NCBI GenBank assembly: GCA_964406575.1
Contig: CAYOSH010000031.1
Location: 1-45,181 of the forward strand
From: WTAW01 sp964406575
Lineage (GTDB): Bacteria; Acidobacteriota; Aminicenantia; Aminicenantales; Aminicenantaceae
DNA: 45,181 bases
Direction of reading: 5' to 3'
Shown here: piece by piece, positions 8,771 to 16,751 of the stretch
Layout of the letters: each line of letters opens with the position of its first letter
Position numbering within the stretch: position 1 is the stretch's first letter
Translations under genes and position numbers: made by a program
Notes under the pieces: generated by a model
Databases searched by the model: none
The model's input: only the letters and a program-made list of their open reading frames with translations
Told to the model about the DNA's origin: nothing

Positions 8771-9060
8771 TTTGGTGTAGAAAATACAATCAATTCTGCC
8801 TGCACAGTTCTTTGGGATACAGGCCTCCTGCTTCAGAGGCTCATAATCATGGATTTCTAACTTTGCAGCTGTAGCAATAAAAAAAAAGGGGGGGTCAGTG
8901 CTTTGTTAAAACATCACTCATTTAAAATGAAAGCATTTCATTTGGTCTGATTGGAGAATCTGGCTCGCTTTGATCTATTGAGCCATCCGACTTTCATATT
9001 TTTATCAACGCGAAACTTATTATTGTAAAAAATTATTAAAATCAAAAAATATGCCGACAG
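8771..9060. other. Intergenic stretch without a recognisable gene
   Basis: Between the IS3 fragment and the VPS10 promoter I see no gene. There is a run of nine A followed by seven G near 8880, and a short inverted repeat AAATGAAA-gca-TTTCATTT near 8927-8945. A short minus-strand open stretch across about 8760-8880 contains several cysteines but cannot be assigned. Confidence 0.4.
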
Positions 9061-9096
9061 TTGACAGTTGACAATAAGAATTTTTTGTTATATAAG
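9061..9096 (+). promoter_or_regulatory. Promoter of the intact VPS10-type gene
   Basis: Two overlapping TTGACA boxes (9061-9066 and 9068-9073) are followed, 17 bp after the second, by TATAAG (9091-9096). The start codon is at 9145. The segment GTTGACAATAA matches part of the operator copy near 16600. The same bases GACAGTTGACAGTTGACA recur at the break point of the truncated VPS10 copy at 24.8 kb. Confidence 0.55.
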
Positions 9097-9144
9097 ATGA
9101 ATTGTTATTATTTTTATCAAATTCATTTAGAAAGGGGAAGAAAC

Positions 9145-12100
9145 ATGAATAGGTTCAAAAAAAGATTAGGCGTTTTTATTCCTTTGTTGCTGCTATCAAT
9201 TCTGCTTATTATCTCCTATTCAGCTGCTGTATCAAGGGAATCGGAGGAGTTCACTGTTAATCCATCCCTATTCCAAAACATGAGTTGGCGCAGTATTGGA
9301 CCAGCCAATATGGGCGGAAGAATGGTAGACATTGAGGCAGTATCAGGGAACCCTCATATCATCTACTTGGGGACTGCATCAAGCGGGATATGGAAAAGCA
9401 TCGATGGAGGTATCAAGTTCAAACCGATTTTCAATGATCAACCTGTTCATGCTATTGGTGATATTGCCATTGCATCCTCTAATCCTGATATATTGTGGGT
9501 TGGAACAGGAGAGGGCAACGCCCGGGATTCGGTTTCATTCGGAAATGGGGTATATAAATCTGTAGATGGTGGAGTTCATTGGGAGCACATGGGCCTAGAT
9601 GACACTCGATTCATTTCCGAAATAGTAATTCATCCAAAAAATCCTGACATTGTTTATGTGGCAGTGATTGGGCATATCTGGGGTCCTCATAAAGATCGAG
9701 GCGTTTATATGACAACTGATGGCGGAAAGACATGGAAACTGGTGCTTTATATAGACGAGGAAACTGGTGCCTCAGATTTGGATATGGATCCTTCAAATCC
9801 CAACATTCTCTATGCAGGGACTTGGACTTTCCAACGCCACTCTTGGACGCACCGGAGTGGCAGCGATAGAGGAGGGGTCTTCAAGTCCATTGACGGAGGC
9901 CAGACATGGAGAAAATTGACAAATGGACTTCCCACACTTATTGGTCGAATTGGCGTCAGAGTTGCTCCGAGCAATCCGAATGTGGTTTATGCTATTATGG
10001 AGTGCAAGGAAGGGACGCTGTATAGGTCCAACGACCGGGGAGAAAGTTGGCAGAAGATTAGCAACGATTGGAATATAGTTATGCGTGGGTTTTATTATGC
10101 TGAGTTACACGTAGATCCACAGGATGAAAATCATATCTACGCTCTGGCAAATAGCCTTTCTGTTTCAGAAGACGGTGGTAAGAGTTTTCACAGCATCAGA
10201 GACAGTGGTCTTCATGGAGACTGGCATGGAATGTGGATCGATCCCAAGGATCCAAACTACATGGTTATCGGTAATGATGGGGGGTGTGGGATCTCTTATG
10301 ATGGAGGCAAGAACTGGGATCGTTTAAACACAATGCCACTGGGCCAATTCTACCGCATAGATTTTTCGCTTGATGTGCCGTTTTATAAAGTAGCGGGCGG
10401 TATGCAAGACAACTCTAGCTGGATAGGTCCAGCACGTTCCAGATGTTCTTTAGGCATTCTTAATGATGACTGGTTGGTATACTGCGGTGGAGATGGTTTT
10501 TATCCTGTTTTCCATCGTGAGAAACCCTTGTTCATATGCGAAGGGCAGTGCGGGCGTATGTCAAGGATTGATCTTACAACAGGCGAGAGCCAAAACATCT
10601 CACCCAGCCCTTTTCCATCCCAGGCTCATCCAGCCAGTGAATTGCCTTATCGTTTTGCTTGGAACACACCTATCGTGGCTTCACCGCATAATCCTGATAT
10701 AATTTATTTAGGTGGGAATGTGCTGTTTCGTTCCAGGAATTTTGGAACAGATTGGGAAATTATCAGTCCTGATTTAACCACGAATAATCCAGAGAAACAA
10801 AAGCCGGCCGGAGGCCCAATTGCCATAGAGGGAACCGGAGCTGAGTACCACTGCACAATCCGCACTATCTCTGAATCTCCTATTAAGAAGAATGTCATAT
10901 GGGTAGGTACAGATGATGGCTTGGTTCATGTTACAAGTAATGGAGGAAAAGACTGGACGGATGTCACAAAGAATATCCCTGAAATATTGCCCGAGGGATA
11001 TGTGACTAATGTAGAAGCTTCCCGGTTCGATGTCGCTACAGCTTATATTACTTATGACAGACACATGCTGGATGATATCAAACCATACGTGTTTAAAACA
11101 AATGATTTTGGGGAAACATGGGAGAATATAACGGGAAATTTACCAAATAAAGGATATACACACATTATTCGTGAAGATCCACAAAATCCACAACTATTGT
11201 ATGTTGGTACTGAGTTCGGCATTTATGTCTCATTTTCTGGAGGGAAAAACTGGATAAACCTTGGGATGAAAAATCTTCCGACTGTTTCTATTCGTGATCT
11301 AAAAGTACATCCAGTGGAAAACGATTTGATTCTTGGAACTCACGGACGTAGCTTTTATATCCTTGATGACATTGCTTTTATTCAGGAACTTTCAAAGGAA
11401 ATATTGGATTTGGATATCCACTTGTTTAACCTCAGGAAAGCATGGCGTTATTCCCTGGTCGGGAATAAACAAACAACAGGAGGAGCTAAGGCATTCAGGG
11501 GTTCCAACCCAGAATATGGTGCTCTAGTCACTTACTATCTGAAGTCATCTCCTGGTGAAAAAACCACAGTCAAGATCCAGATCTTGGATTCTCAAGGAAA
11601 TCTTGTAAAAGAAATAAAGGGAACGAATCATGCAGGTATTAATCGTGTTGCCTGGCCTTTGCGATACGAAGGCCCTAAACCAAGACATATGGATAGATCC
11701 CAGGCAATCGATCGGCGCAGCGTTTCCCGGGGGCCCCAAGCACTTCCTGGTGAATATACTGTTAAATTAATCGTTGGTGACAAAGAGATAAGCAAAACAT
11801 TAGATGTGAAGATGGATCCTGCCGTAAAAGTATCCGAATCAGCGCTTAAAGCTCAATGGAAAAATGCCATGGAATTACGGGATATGTTGTCTTCTTTGAA
11901 TCTTGCGCTGAGAAATTTAGACATCATTGAATCTCAATGCAAAGAGCTTTTAGAGAAAATCGAAAAAAGCAAAGAGACTCCAGAAGCAGCAAAAAAAGAG
12001 ACAGATGATTTGCTGGAGAAGTGTAAATACATGAGAGAGCATATGTCAATTGAGGGAAGGAATTTCAACTGGACTCCTGGGTATATATATGGAAAAGTTA

Positions 12101-12300
12101 GTTCTCTTTTTTCTGCGATTGACGGTACTAATGCTCCTCCCACACTCCATCAATTAGAGTTTTTGGAAGAGGTAAGGGTTGAATTCCGGGAAAGCCTCGA
12201 TAAAGTCAAAAACCTAATCGCAGAAGATATCCCGGTCCTAAATCGAACCTTGCAGCAATACGGTTTACCTACAATACTTCCTGGAGAACCTATTGGATAA
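9145..12300 (+). CDS. Secreted VPS10/sortilin-type Asp-box (BNR) beta-propeller protein
   Basis: A protein of 1051 aa from the ATG at 9145, which has an AAAGGGGAAG ribosome site; the frame is open to 9061 but that part is promoter. The N-terminus is a signal peptide or anchor (residues 1-30, Leu/Ile-rich after KKR). Repeated Asp-box motifs of S-x-D-G-G-x-x-W type (SIDGG, SVDGGVHW, TTDGGKTW, SNDRGESW, SYDGGKNW) form one or two beta-propellers over about 40-750. It carries the THGRSFYILDD motif before the C-terminal part and the TNAPPTLHQLEFLEEV region near residue 990. Proteins of this type are usually listed as glycosyl hydrolases or sortilin-like; no catalytic residues for glycosidase activity can be pointed to, so an extracytoplasmic binding or processing role is as likely. 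Two broken paralogues lie at 16.8-18.9 and 24.8-26.2 kb. Confidence 0.85.
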   Translation: MNRFKKRLGVFIPLLLLSILLIISYSAAVSRESEEFTVNPSLFQNMSWRSIGPANMGGRMVDIEAVSGNPHIIYLGTASSGIWKSIDGGIKFKPIFNDQPVHAIGDIAIASSNPDILWVGTGEGNARDSVSFGNGVYKSVDGGVHWEHMGLDDTRFISEIVIHPKNPDIVYVAVIGHIWGPHKDRGVYMTTDGGKTWKLVLYIDEETGASDLDMDPSNPNILYAGTWTFQRHSWTHRSGSDRGGVFKSIDGGQTWRKLTNGLPTLIGRIGVRVAPSNPNVVYAIMECKEGTLYRSNDRGESWQKISNDWNIVMRGFYYAELHVDPQDENHIYALANSLSVSEDGGKSFHSIRDSGLHGDWHGMWIDPKDPNYMVIGNDGGCGISYDGGKNWDRLNTMPLGQFYRIDFSLDVPFYKVAGGMQDNSSWIGPARSRCSLGILNDDWLVYCGGDGFYPVFHREKPLFICEGQCGRMSRIDLTTGESQNISPSPFPSQAHPASELPYRFAWNTPIVASPHNPDIIYLGGNVLFRSRNFGTDWEIISPDLTTNNPEKQKPAGGPIAIEGTGAEYHCTIRTISESPIKKNVIWVGTDDGLVHVTSNGGKDWTDVTKNIPEILPEGYVTNVEASRFDVATAYITYDRHMLDDIKPYVFKTNDFGETWENITGNLPNKGYTHIIREDPQNPQLLYVGTEFGIYVSFSGGKNWINLGMKNLPTVSIRDLKVHPVENDLILGTHGRSFYILDDIAFIQELSKEILDLDIHLFNLRKAWRYSLVGNKQTTGGAKAFRGSNPEYGALVTYYLKSSPGEKTTVKIQILDSQGNLVKEIKGTNHAGINRVAWPLRYEGPKPRHMDRSQAIDRRSVSRGPQALPGEYTVKLIVGDKEISKTLDVKMDPAVKVSESALKAQWKNAMELRDMLSSLNLALRNLDIIESQCKELLEKIEKSKETPEAAKKETDDLLEKCKYMREHMSIEGRNFNWTPGYIYGKVSSLFSAIDGTNAPPTLHQLEFLEEVRVEFRESLDKVKNLIAEDIPVLNRTLQQYGLPTILPGEPIG

Positions 12301-12323
12301 CTTTAGCTGATTTCCCTCCAGAA

Positions 12324-12366
12324 AATCCCGCCTTCTCCTTATAGGGAAGGCGGGATTAAAGTTTTA
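12324..12366 (+). terminator. Rho-independent terminator of the VPS10 gene
   Basis: A perfect 12-bp stem (AATCCCGCCTTC at 12324-12335 with GAAGGCGGGATT at 12346-12357) with a 10-nt loop, followed by AAAGTTTTA. It begins 24 bp past the VPS10 stop codon. Confidence 0.75.
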
Positions 12367-12371
12367 CTTCA

Positions 12372-12612
12372 TCAGAAACCTTTGCTCAAATTTTTTTCTG
12401 ATTCCAAACCGCAAGGCGGAATAATTAGAAAATGCAGTGGATTACATAGCACGCGTTAAATATTGATCGGTGTAACGGGAAGAGCACGGATCACATTAAA
12501 AATATTAAACGCATCGATCGACAAAGAGATGGCGCCGTATTTTCCTGTTTTGAAATTTTTCTAAAAATGCAAATCCAGCATGGATAACCTATCCAATCCG
12601 GTATCACCAATT
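12372..12612 (-). pseudogene. 3' remnant of a TonB-dependent receptor
   Basis: Read on the minus strand, 12612 to about 12370 encodes GDTGLDRLSMLDLHF, a stop, KNFKTGKYGAISLSIDAFNIFN, and in another frame SALRFGIRKKF. These align with the C-terminus of the intact receptor at 19079-21874 (GDTRLDTMTMLDLRL, WGTISLSIDGFNILN, PRVFRIGLRYKF). At least one in-frame stop and one frameshift show that it is dead. Only the last 70 or so codons remain; the 5' part has been replaced by the ammonia-lyase region. It faces the intact VPS10 gene. Confidence 0.75.
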
Positions 12613-12625
12613 ATGGTTTTTTTAA

Positions 12626-13624
12626 TTATCCTTGTATTACCTTTATAAAATTGTTTGCATTTATATTGCGACCCGTTAAGACAAGCACTACCTTTTTCTT
12701 TGGCTCATGTATTTTTCCTGCTAGAATTGCGGCTAGCCCTACCGCGGACGCACCTTCAACTATAAGTTGCTCCTCTGTGAAAAAGGTCCGCATGGCCTTT
12801 TTAATTTCTTCTTCTTTGACCAAGAAAACAGATTCGATAAGATTCCCTGCAATACTGAATGGGAGGGGGCTAAATCCTCCTAAAAGCCCGTCGGCCAGGG
12901 ATGGGTGGAGCTGAATGCGCTCAATGGAGCGTCCCTCACGCAAGGACAGATAGGCGCCTGGGGCGGCTTCAGGTTCAACACCCAGGATTCGAATGGAAGG
13001 GATCCTGGCTTTCACCGCCGAGGCAATACCCGCAACCAGTCCTCCTCCGCCAATGGGTACGACAATTAAATCGGTATCTGGAAGGTCTTCAAGGATCTCA
13101 ACTCCGATCGTACCCTGTCCCGCAATGATATGGGGATGAGCATGGGAGTGTACGTAGATGCCTTTTTTTTGCCTGGCCGAGGCCATTGCCAGATCCAGAG
13201 AAGCAAAGAAATCCTTTCCGGAACATACTATCTGGGCTCCCAGCAATTTAATTTTTTCAATTTTGGCTTTGTCGGCCTTGCGCGGCACATATATGCATAC
13301 TGAACCTTTTCCCATTAGTCTGCTCATGAAAGCGAGAGCCAGACCATGGTTACCGCTTGAGGCAGTCACTAACAGCAGGTCTCTACTCCCTTTCTCCAGT
13401 TGGCTTAAAAAGTTAGCGACTCCCCGAACTTTGAAAGATCCGCACTTCTGCCAGCACTCCATCTTCAAATAGAGCTCCATACCCGTTTTTTTACTCAGAG
13501 CGGCAGAGTAGAGCAGAGGCGTCTTGTATACAAAGGGCCGTATCCTTAAAACGGCTTGATCTACCAGCTTGGTGTTGTAGTCTGCATTTTCTATCGTATA
13601 TCTTTCCTCTCTCATGGCAATCAA
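12626..13624 (-). CDS. Serine/threonine ammonia-lyase-like PLP enzyme (fold type II)
   Basis: A 332-aa tryptophan-synthase-beta-fold enzyme. PLP lysine K65 lies in GSFKVRGV, the substrate loop is TASSGNHG and the phosphate-binding glycine loop is GGGGL. Without a C-terminal ACT domain it resembles catabolic threonine dehydratases, threo-3-hydroxyaspartate lyases and serine racemases. Product: 2-oxobutyrate or pyruvate plus ammonia, which could enter the oxoacid-oxidising route. The TTG start at 13624 overlaps the stop of the upstream VOC frame as TTGA, the usual coupling geometry; an ATG at 13615 (codon 4) is the alternative. Neither has a clear ribosome site. Confidence 0.85.
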   Translation of the reverse strand: MIAMREERYTIENADYNTKLVDQAVLRIRPFVYKTPLLYSAALSKKTGMELYLKMECWQKCGSFKVRGVANFLSQLEKGSRDLLLVTASSGNHGLALAFMSRLMGKGSVCIYVPRKADKAKIEKIKLLGAQIVCSGKDFFASLDLAMASARQKKGIYVHSHAHPHIIAGQGTIGVEILEDLPDTDLIVVPIGGGGLVAGIASAVKARIPSIRILGVEPEAAPGAYLSLREGRSIERIQLHPSLADGLLGGFSPLPFSIAGNLIESVFLVKEEEIKKAMRTFFTEEQLIVEGASAVGLAAILAGKIHEPKKKVVLVLTGRNINANNFIKVIQG

Positions 13625-14028
13625 TCAGCAGTGTGAAAAAGCTTGACCTGGGCGGGCTTTAGGAATTGTTGGATCTCCAGGGCATACCCACCCGGATCTT
13701 CCAAGAAAAAGCAGCGCACCTGAATGTCCCGTTTTTCCTGTATTCAGGTCAGCAGCTTAACTCCTTCACTTTTCAGGCGCTCATACCAATCGTTGACATC
13801 CTGGGTCAGAAAAGTTAAGAGTACAGCGTTGTGCTCTTGGGGCTTAAAGAAGCCTTTTTCACCGGCTACAACACCTAGATAGCTGCTTCCAGTAATCCGA
13901 TAGATTTTAGCCCACCTCTGGTCTTCCACCAGCTCAAATCCCATCAGGTGTTGGTAGAACTTTTCCGCAGCCTCCAGATCGGGGTAGTAAAAAAAGGTTA
14001 TTTGTCCATCCATGCTGTTTTTATTCAT
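13621..14028 (-). pseudogene. VOC/glyoxalase-family gene interrupted by an in-frame TGA
   Basis: The frame starts at an ATG (14028) and codes 94 residues of a small VOC-superfamily protein (FFYYPDLEAAEKFYQHLMGF near the N-terminus). It then meets TGA at 13744-13746. The same frame stays open for another 40 codons and continues the family: FFLEDPGGYALEIQQFL is the expected last beta-strand with the conserved Glu ligand. The read-through frame ends at 13621, overlapping the next gene's TTG start by 4 bp, so the original gene was about 135 aa and coupled to the ammonia-lyase. Either a nonsense mutation or recoding; an 8-bp inverted repeat surrounds the TGA. Confidence 0.7.
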
Positions 14029-14095
14029 GCGTATCTCCTGGCTAATATTTCTATATATCTGACGACAAATTACAAGAGGATTTTATATATTAAAC

Positions 14096-14195
14096 ACGTT
14101 GTATTCCAGCTTCATTCCCCTTCGAGCATACGCCATAAACGCCTTAACAGCGTCTAGGATGGTTCCAGTTTTTCCCCGCACTTTGTGACCGCAAT
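14096..14195 (-). pseudogene. Remnant of a second hydantoinase gene
   Basis: Minus-strand translation gives VRGKTGTILDAV followed directly by KAFMAYARRGMKLEYN. These match two separated parts of the intact hydantoinase at 1302-2687 (AWGKTGNLIDAV and KVFMAYARRGMKLEDE, which includes the metal-bridging Lys). About 40 intervening residues are deleted and nothing else of the gene is left. It lies between the VOC gene and the Asp/Glu racemase gene. Confidence 0.7.
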
Positions 14196-14220
14196 TTGAT
14201 TGTCTTTTACTGAAGTTGCT

Positions 14221-14943
14221 TTAGGAATCGATAGAAACCCCTCTCTGTGCTTCTCTAACCGCGGCTTCAGCCAGGATTAATATGGGATCAAATAGTGGAA
14301 CTTTTAAATCTTTGGATTCAAGGGCTAAGGGGATCTCCGTGCATCCGGCGATGATGCCCTGTGCGCCTTTTTTGATAAGAATATTTGCAATATCAACCAA
14401 AATTTTTTTGCTCTCTTCACGAACATGACTTGCCTTAAAACCCTTTATTTTATATATAGCGGACATGACACATTCCTGACCATCCAAATCAGGTACAAGG
14501 GTATTGATATTACTTTCCTGCAATTTTTTTTGAAACATTCCGCCGTGAATTGTACCTTTTGTAGCCAAAAGGCCCACGGATTTAATCTGTGGATTGTGCA
14601 GAGTGATAAAACCAGAGACTTCATCCAAGGCAGAGAGGATGGGAAGGTTGAGTTTTTGGTACAGTTCTTCAAGAAAAAAGTGAGCTGAAATACAAGGAAT
14701 AACAATGAAATCCGCCCCTGCCTTCGCCAAGGAGATCCCACTACTGACTATCATTGGTACTGGATTTTCTCCCTTTCCCAATATAGCATCTGTACGATCG
14801 GGGATCTTAGGATTGTTATATATGATTAGCCGCAGGTGTTCTTGGTCTCTAGTTGCTGGAGTTATCTGGATAATCTTTTTAAAAAGATCGAGTGTTGCTT
14901 CCGGTCCCATACCACCTAAAATTCCAATTACTTTTTCTCCCAT
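14221..14943 (-). CDS. Aspartate/glutamate racemase-family protein
   Basis: A 240-aa member of the YgeA / aspartate racemase group, cofactor-independent. Both thiols expected for two-base racemisation are present: C84 in IPCISAHFF and C201 in AGCTEIPL. The N-terminal GILGGMGPEATLDLF and the INNP/IPDR-type segment (YNNPKIPDR) are characteristic. Length is normal. Likely provides L-Asp/L-Glu from D-forms or acts on a related amino acid. It has an AAAGGAA ribosome site and its own 147-bp upstream gap, and it sits downstream of carbamate kinase on the same strand. Confidence 0.88.
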   Translation of the reverse strand: MGEKVIGILGGMGPEATLDLFKKIIQITPATRDQEHLRLIIYNNPKIPDRTDAILGKGENPVPMIVSSGISLAKAGADFIVIPCISAHFFLEELYQKLNLPILSALDEVSGFITLHNPQIKSVGLLATKGTIHGGMFQKKLQESNINTLVPDLDGQECVMSAIYKIKGFKASHVREESKKILVDIANILIKKGAQGIIAGCTEIPLALESKDLKVPLFDPILILAEAAVREAQRGVSIDS

Positions 14944-15090
14944 AATTGAATTCCTTTCATTTTATCGATAACTCGTTCAAGCAACTTCTCACATTGCTTG
15001 CCTCGTGTCTTATGCTCCACTATAACCGCATCTATCGATTTAATTCTGATTTAATTTGTGTGTTTTTCTCTAGAATCAGAAACTTTTCAT

Positions 15091-16035
15091 TTATTTAGTT
15101 ATAGTCGTTCCACTTTTCCCTTCTATTGCAGAAGTCGCAGAAAAAAGAGCCCCTATAACACTTTTTTCTCCGCAATTCTCTACGACTCTTATGCCAGCTT
15201 CTATCTTTGGTTTCATACTCCCTTCTTTGAAATGTCCCTCTGCAAGATACTTTTTGGCTTCAGACAAGTCCATTGTATCAATCCACTTTTGTTGCGGAGT
15301 ATTGTAATGCAATGCAACTTTCTCAACATCTGTAAGTATAAGCAAAATATTTGCATCAATATCAATGGCAAGGCGGCAGGCAGTTAAATCTTTATCAATC
15401 ACAGCCTCAACTCCAACAATCTTATTGTCTTTTTTTATCACAGGAATTCCCCCGCCTCCTGCTGCGATAATAATATAACCCTTATCAATATTGTTTTTGA
15501 TTACTTCTTTTTCAATAATACCAATGGGAATAGGGGAAGGAACAACTCTTCTCCATCTTTTATTGCTATCTTCTTTCATGACAAAAGAAGTTTTTCGCAT
15601 GAGTAATTCTGCTTCTTTCCTATCATGAAATGGTCCTATAGGCTTGGTAGGATTTTTGAATGCAGTATCATTGGCTCCCACCAGGACTTGAGTAACAATG
15701 CTAGCCACAGGAAGATCAATATTATTCTTAGCCAATTCATTTTCCATCGACTGTTGGATGAAATATCCTATCAAGCCTTGTGATTTTGCTGAACATGCAT
15801 CAAGAGGCATAGGTGGAACTATTTCTCCAGCTAAACTATTCTGTATATAAAGATTTCCAACTTGTGGACCATTTCCATGGGTCAGTACAATCCTGTACCC
15901 TTCTTTCATAAGTTTCACAATCTCTGCTATTGCTTTCTTTACATTGTTAAATTGCTCTTGATAAGAACCCTTTTCATTTGCCTGCAATATTGCATTCCCA
16001 CCTAGTGCTACTACTATAATTTTATTTTTCATCAT
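15091..16035 (-). CDS. arcC: Carbamate kinase
   Basis: A 314-aa amino-acid-kinase-fold enzyme: carbamoyl phosphate + ADP gives carbamate (then NH3 and CO2) + ATP. Diagnostic motifs: ALGGNAI at the N-terminus, HGNGPQVG, PLDACSAKSQGLIGY, AAGGGGIPV and VIDKDLTA. Normal length. Its ATG overlaps the pyrR stop by one base (TAATG), so the two are co-translated. No arginine deiminase or ornithine carbamoyltransferase lies next to it; the only carbamoyltransferase seen is the YgeW-like one at 262-1305, which makes that the likely source of carbamoyl phosphate (inference). Confidence 0.95.
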   Translation of the reverse strand: MMKNKIIVVALGGNAILQANEKGSYQEQFNNVKKAIAEIVKLMKEGYRIVLTHGNGPQVGNLYIQNSLAGEIVPPMPLDACSAKSQGLIGYFIQQSMENELAKNNIDLPVASIVTQVLVGANDTAFKNPTKPIGPFHDRKEAELLMRKTSFVMKEDSNKRWRRVVPSPIPIGIIEKEVIKNNIDKGYIIIAAGGGGIPVIKKDNKIVGVEAVIDKDLTACRLAIDIDANILLILTDVEKVALHYNTPQQKWIDTMDLSEAKKYLAEGHFKEGSMKPKIEAGIRVVENCGEKSVIGALFSATSAIEGKSGTTITK

Positions 16036-16556
16036 TAAGAAATAAAAACTTTATCTTCACCATCAACTTCTTTTAAATGTACGCATACTTCCCTATCTAG
16101 TTTAACGGACATCTTTTTCCCCATATAATCTGGTTGGATAGGAAGTTCTCTACCACCTCTATCAATTAATACGGCAAGCTGAATTGATCTAGGTCTTCCA
16201 GAATCAATAAGTTCATCAATTGCTGCTCGTACTGATCTTCCTGTGAATATTACATCATCCACAAGTACAATGTTTTTTTCAGTAATATCAAATTGAATTT
16301 CATGTTTTACTATATATTTGTATGCCTTCAGATGAACGTCATCTCGATAAAATGTTATATCAATTTCCGATGTCGCAATTTTTTTCCTACCTATAAATTC
16401 AATTCTTTCTGCAATTTTTTTGGCTAATATATCTCCCCTATTCTTTATGCCTATAATGATAAGAGTTAAAGGATCGAGATTTCTTTCTAAAATCTCATTT
16501 GATATGCGAATAATGATTTTTCCAATTTCATTCTCATCAAGAATTTTATGTTTCAT
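16035..16556 (-). CDS. pyrR: PyrR-type regulator / uracil phosphoribosyltransferase
   Basis: A 173-aa type I phosphoribosyltransferase. The PRPP loop NIVLVDDVIFTGRS lies at 95-108, RDD at 71-73, and RGGRELPIQPDYMGK is a PyrR-specific segment. PyrR proteins bind pyr mRNA leaders to cause attenuation and have weak UPRTase activity. No pyr biosynthesis genes are seen here; instead it heads an operon with carbamate kinase, which links pyrimidine status with carbamoyl phosphate use. Ribosome site AAGG precedes the ATG at 16556. A candidate GntR operator lies 40-70 bp upstream. Confidence 0.9.
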   Translation of the reverse strand: MKHKILDENEIGKIIIRISNEILERNLDPLTLIIIGIKNRGDILAKKIAERIEFIGRKKIATSEIDITFYRDDVHLKAYKYIVKHEIQFDITEKNIVLVDDVIFTGRSVRAAIDELIDSGRPRSIQLAVLIDRGGRELPIQPDYMGKKMSVKLDREVCVHLKEVDGEDKVFIS

Positions 16557-16596
16557 AAATACCTTATATAATAATATAATTCAGAAATCAAGATTA

Positions 16597-16629
16597 TTTG
16601 TTGACAATAAACAATCGACAAATTGTAGT
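16597..16629 (+). promoter_or_regulatory. Candidate GntR operator with embedded promoter (copy B), upstream of pyrR
   Basis: The 26-bp element occurs here in inverted orientation relative to the other three copies. On the plus strand it forms TTGACA (16601-16606), a 17-bp spacer and TGTAGT (16624-16629), firing away from pyrR into a region with no plus-strand gene. The core TTGTTGACAA is a perfect TTGT-YR-ACAA palindrome, typical of FCD-type GntR sites. It may act as an operator for the divergent pyrR-arcC transcript, or be the relic of a lost gene's promoter. Confidence 0.55.
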
Positions 16630-16751
16630 TTTTTATAATTACCCACGTAATATGTAAGAGAACTTTAAAAGTTAAATAGTTTGATGAAAATCAAATTTTT
16701 TTCAGATCGAAATTGGGCTAGCTGAGTGCAATCCATGTAGCACTTCTCGTC

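Noticed and set aside
12324..12357. CRISPR-like or repeat unit
   Set aside because: Single hairpin with T-rich tail behind a gene; it is a terminator. No CRISPR-type repeat series was seen anywhere.
13718..13749. Selenocysteine insertion at the VOC TGA
   Set aside because: The hairpin contains the TGA in its stem rather than starting after it, VOC proteins have no catalytic Cys at this place, and many neighbours are pseudogenes.
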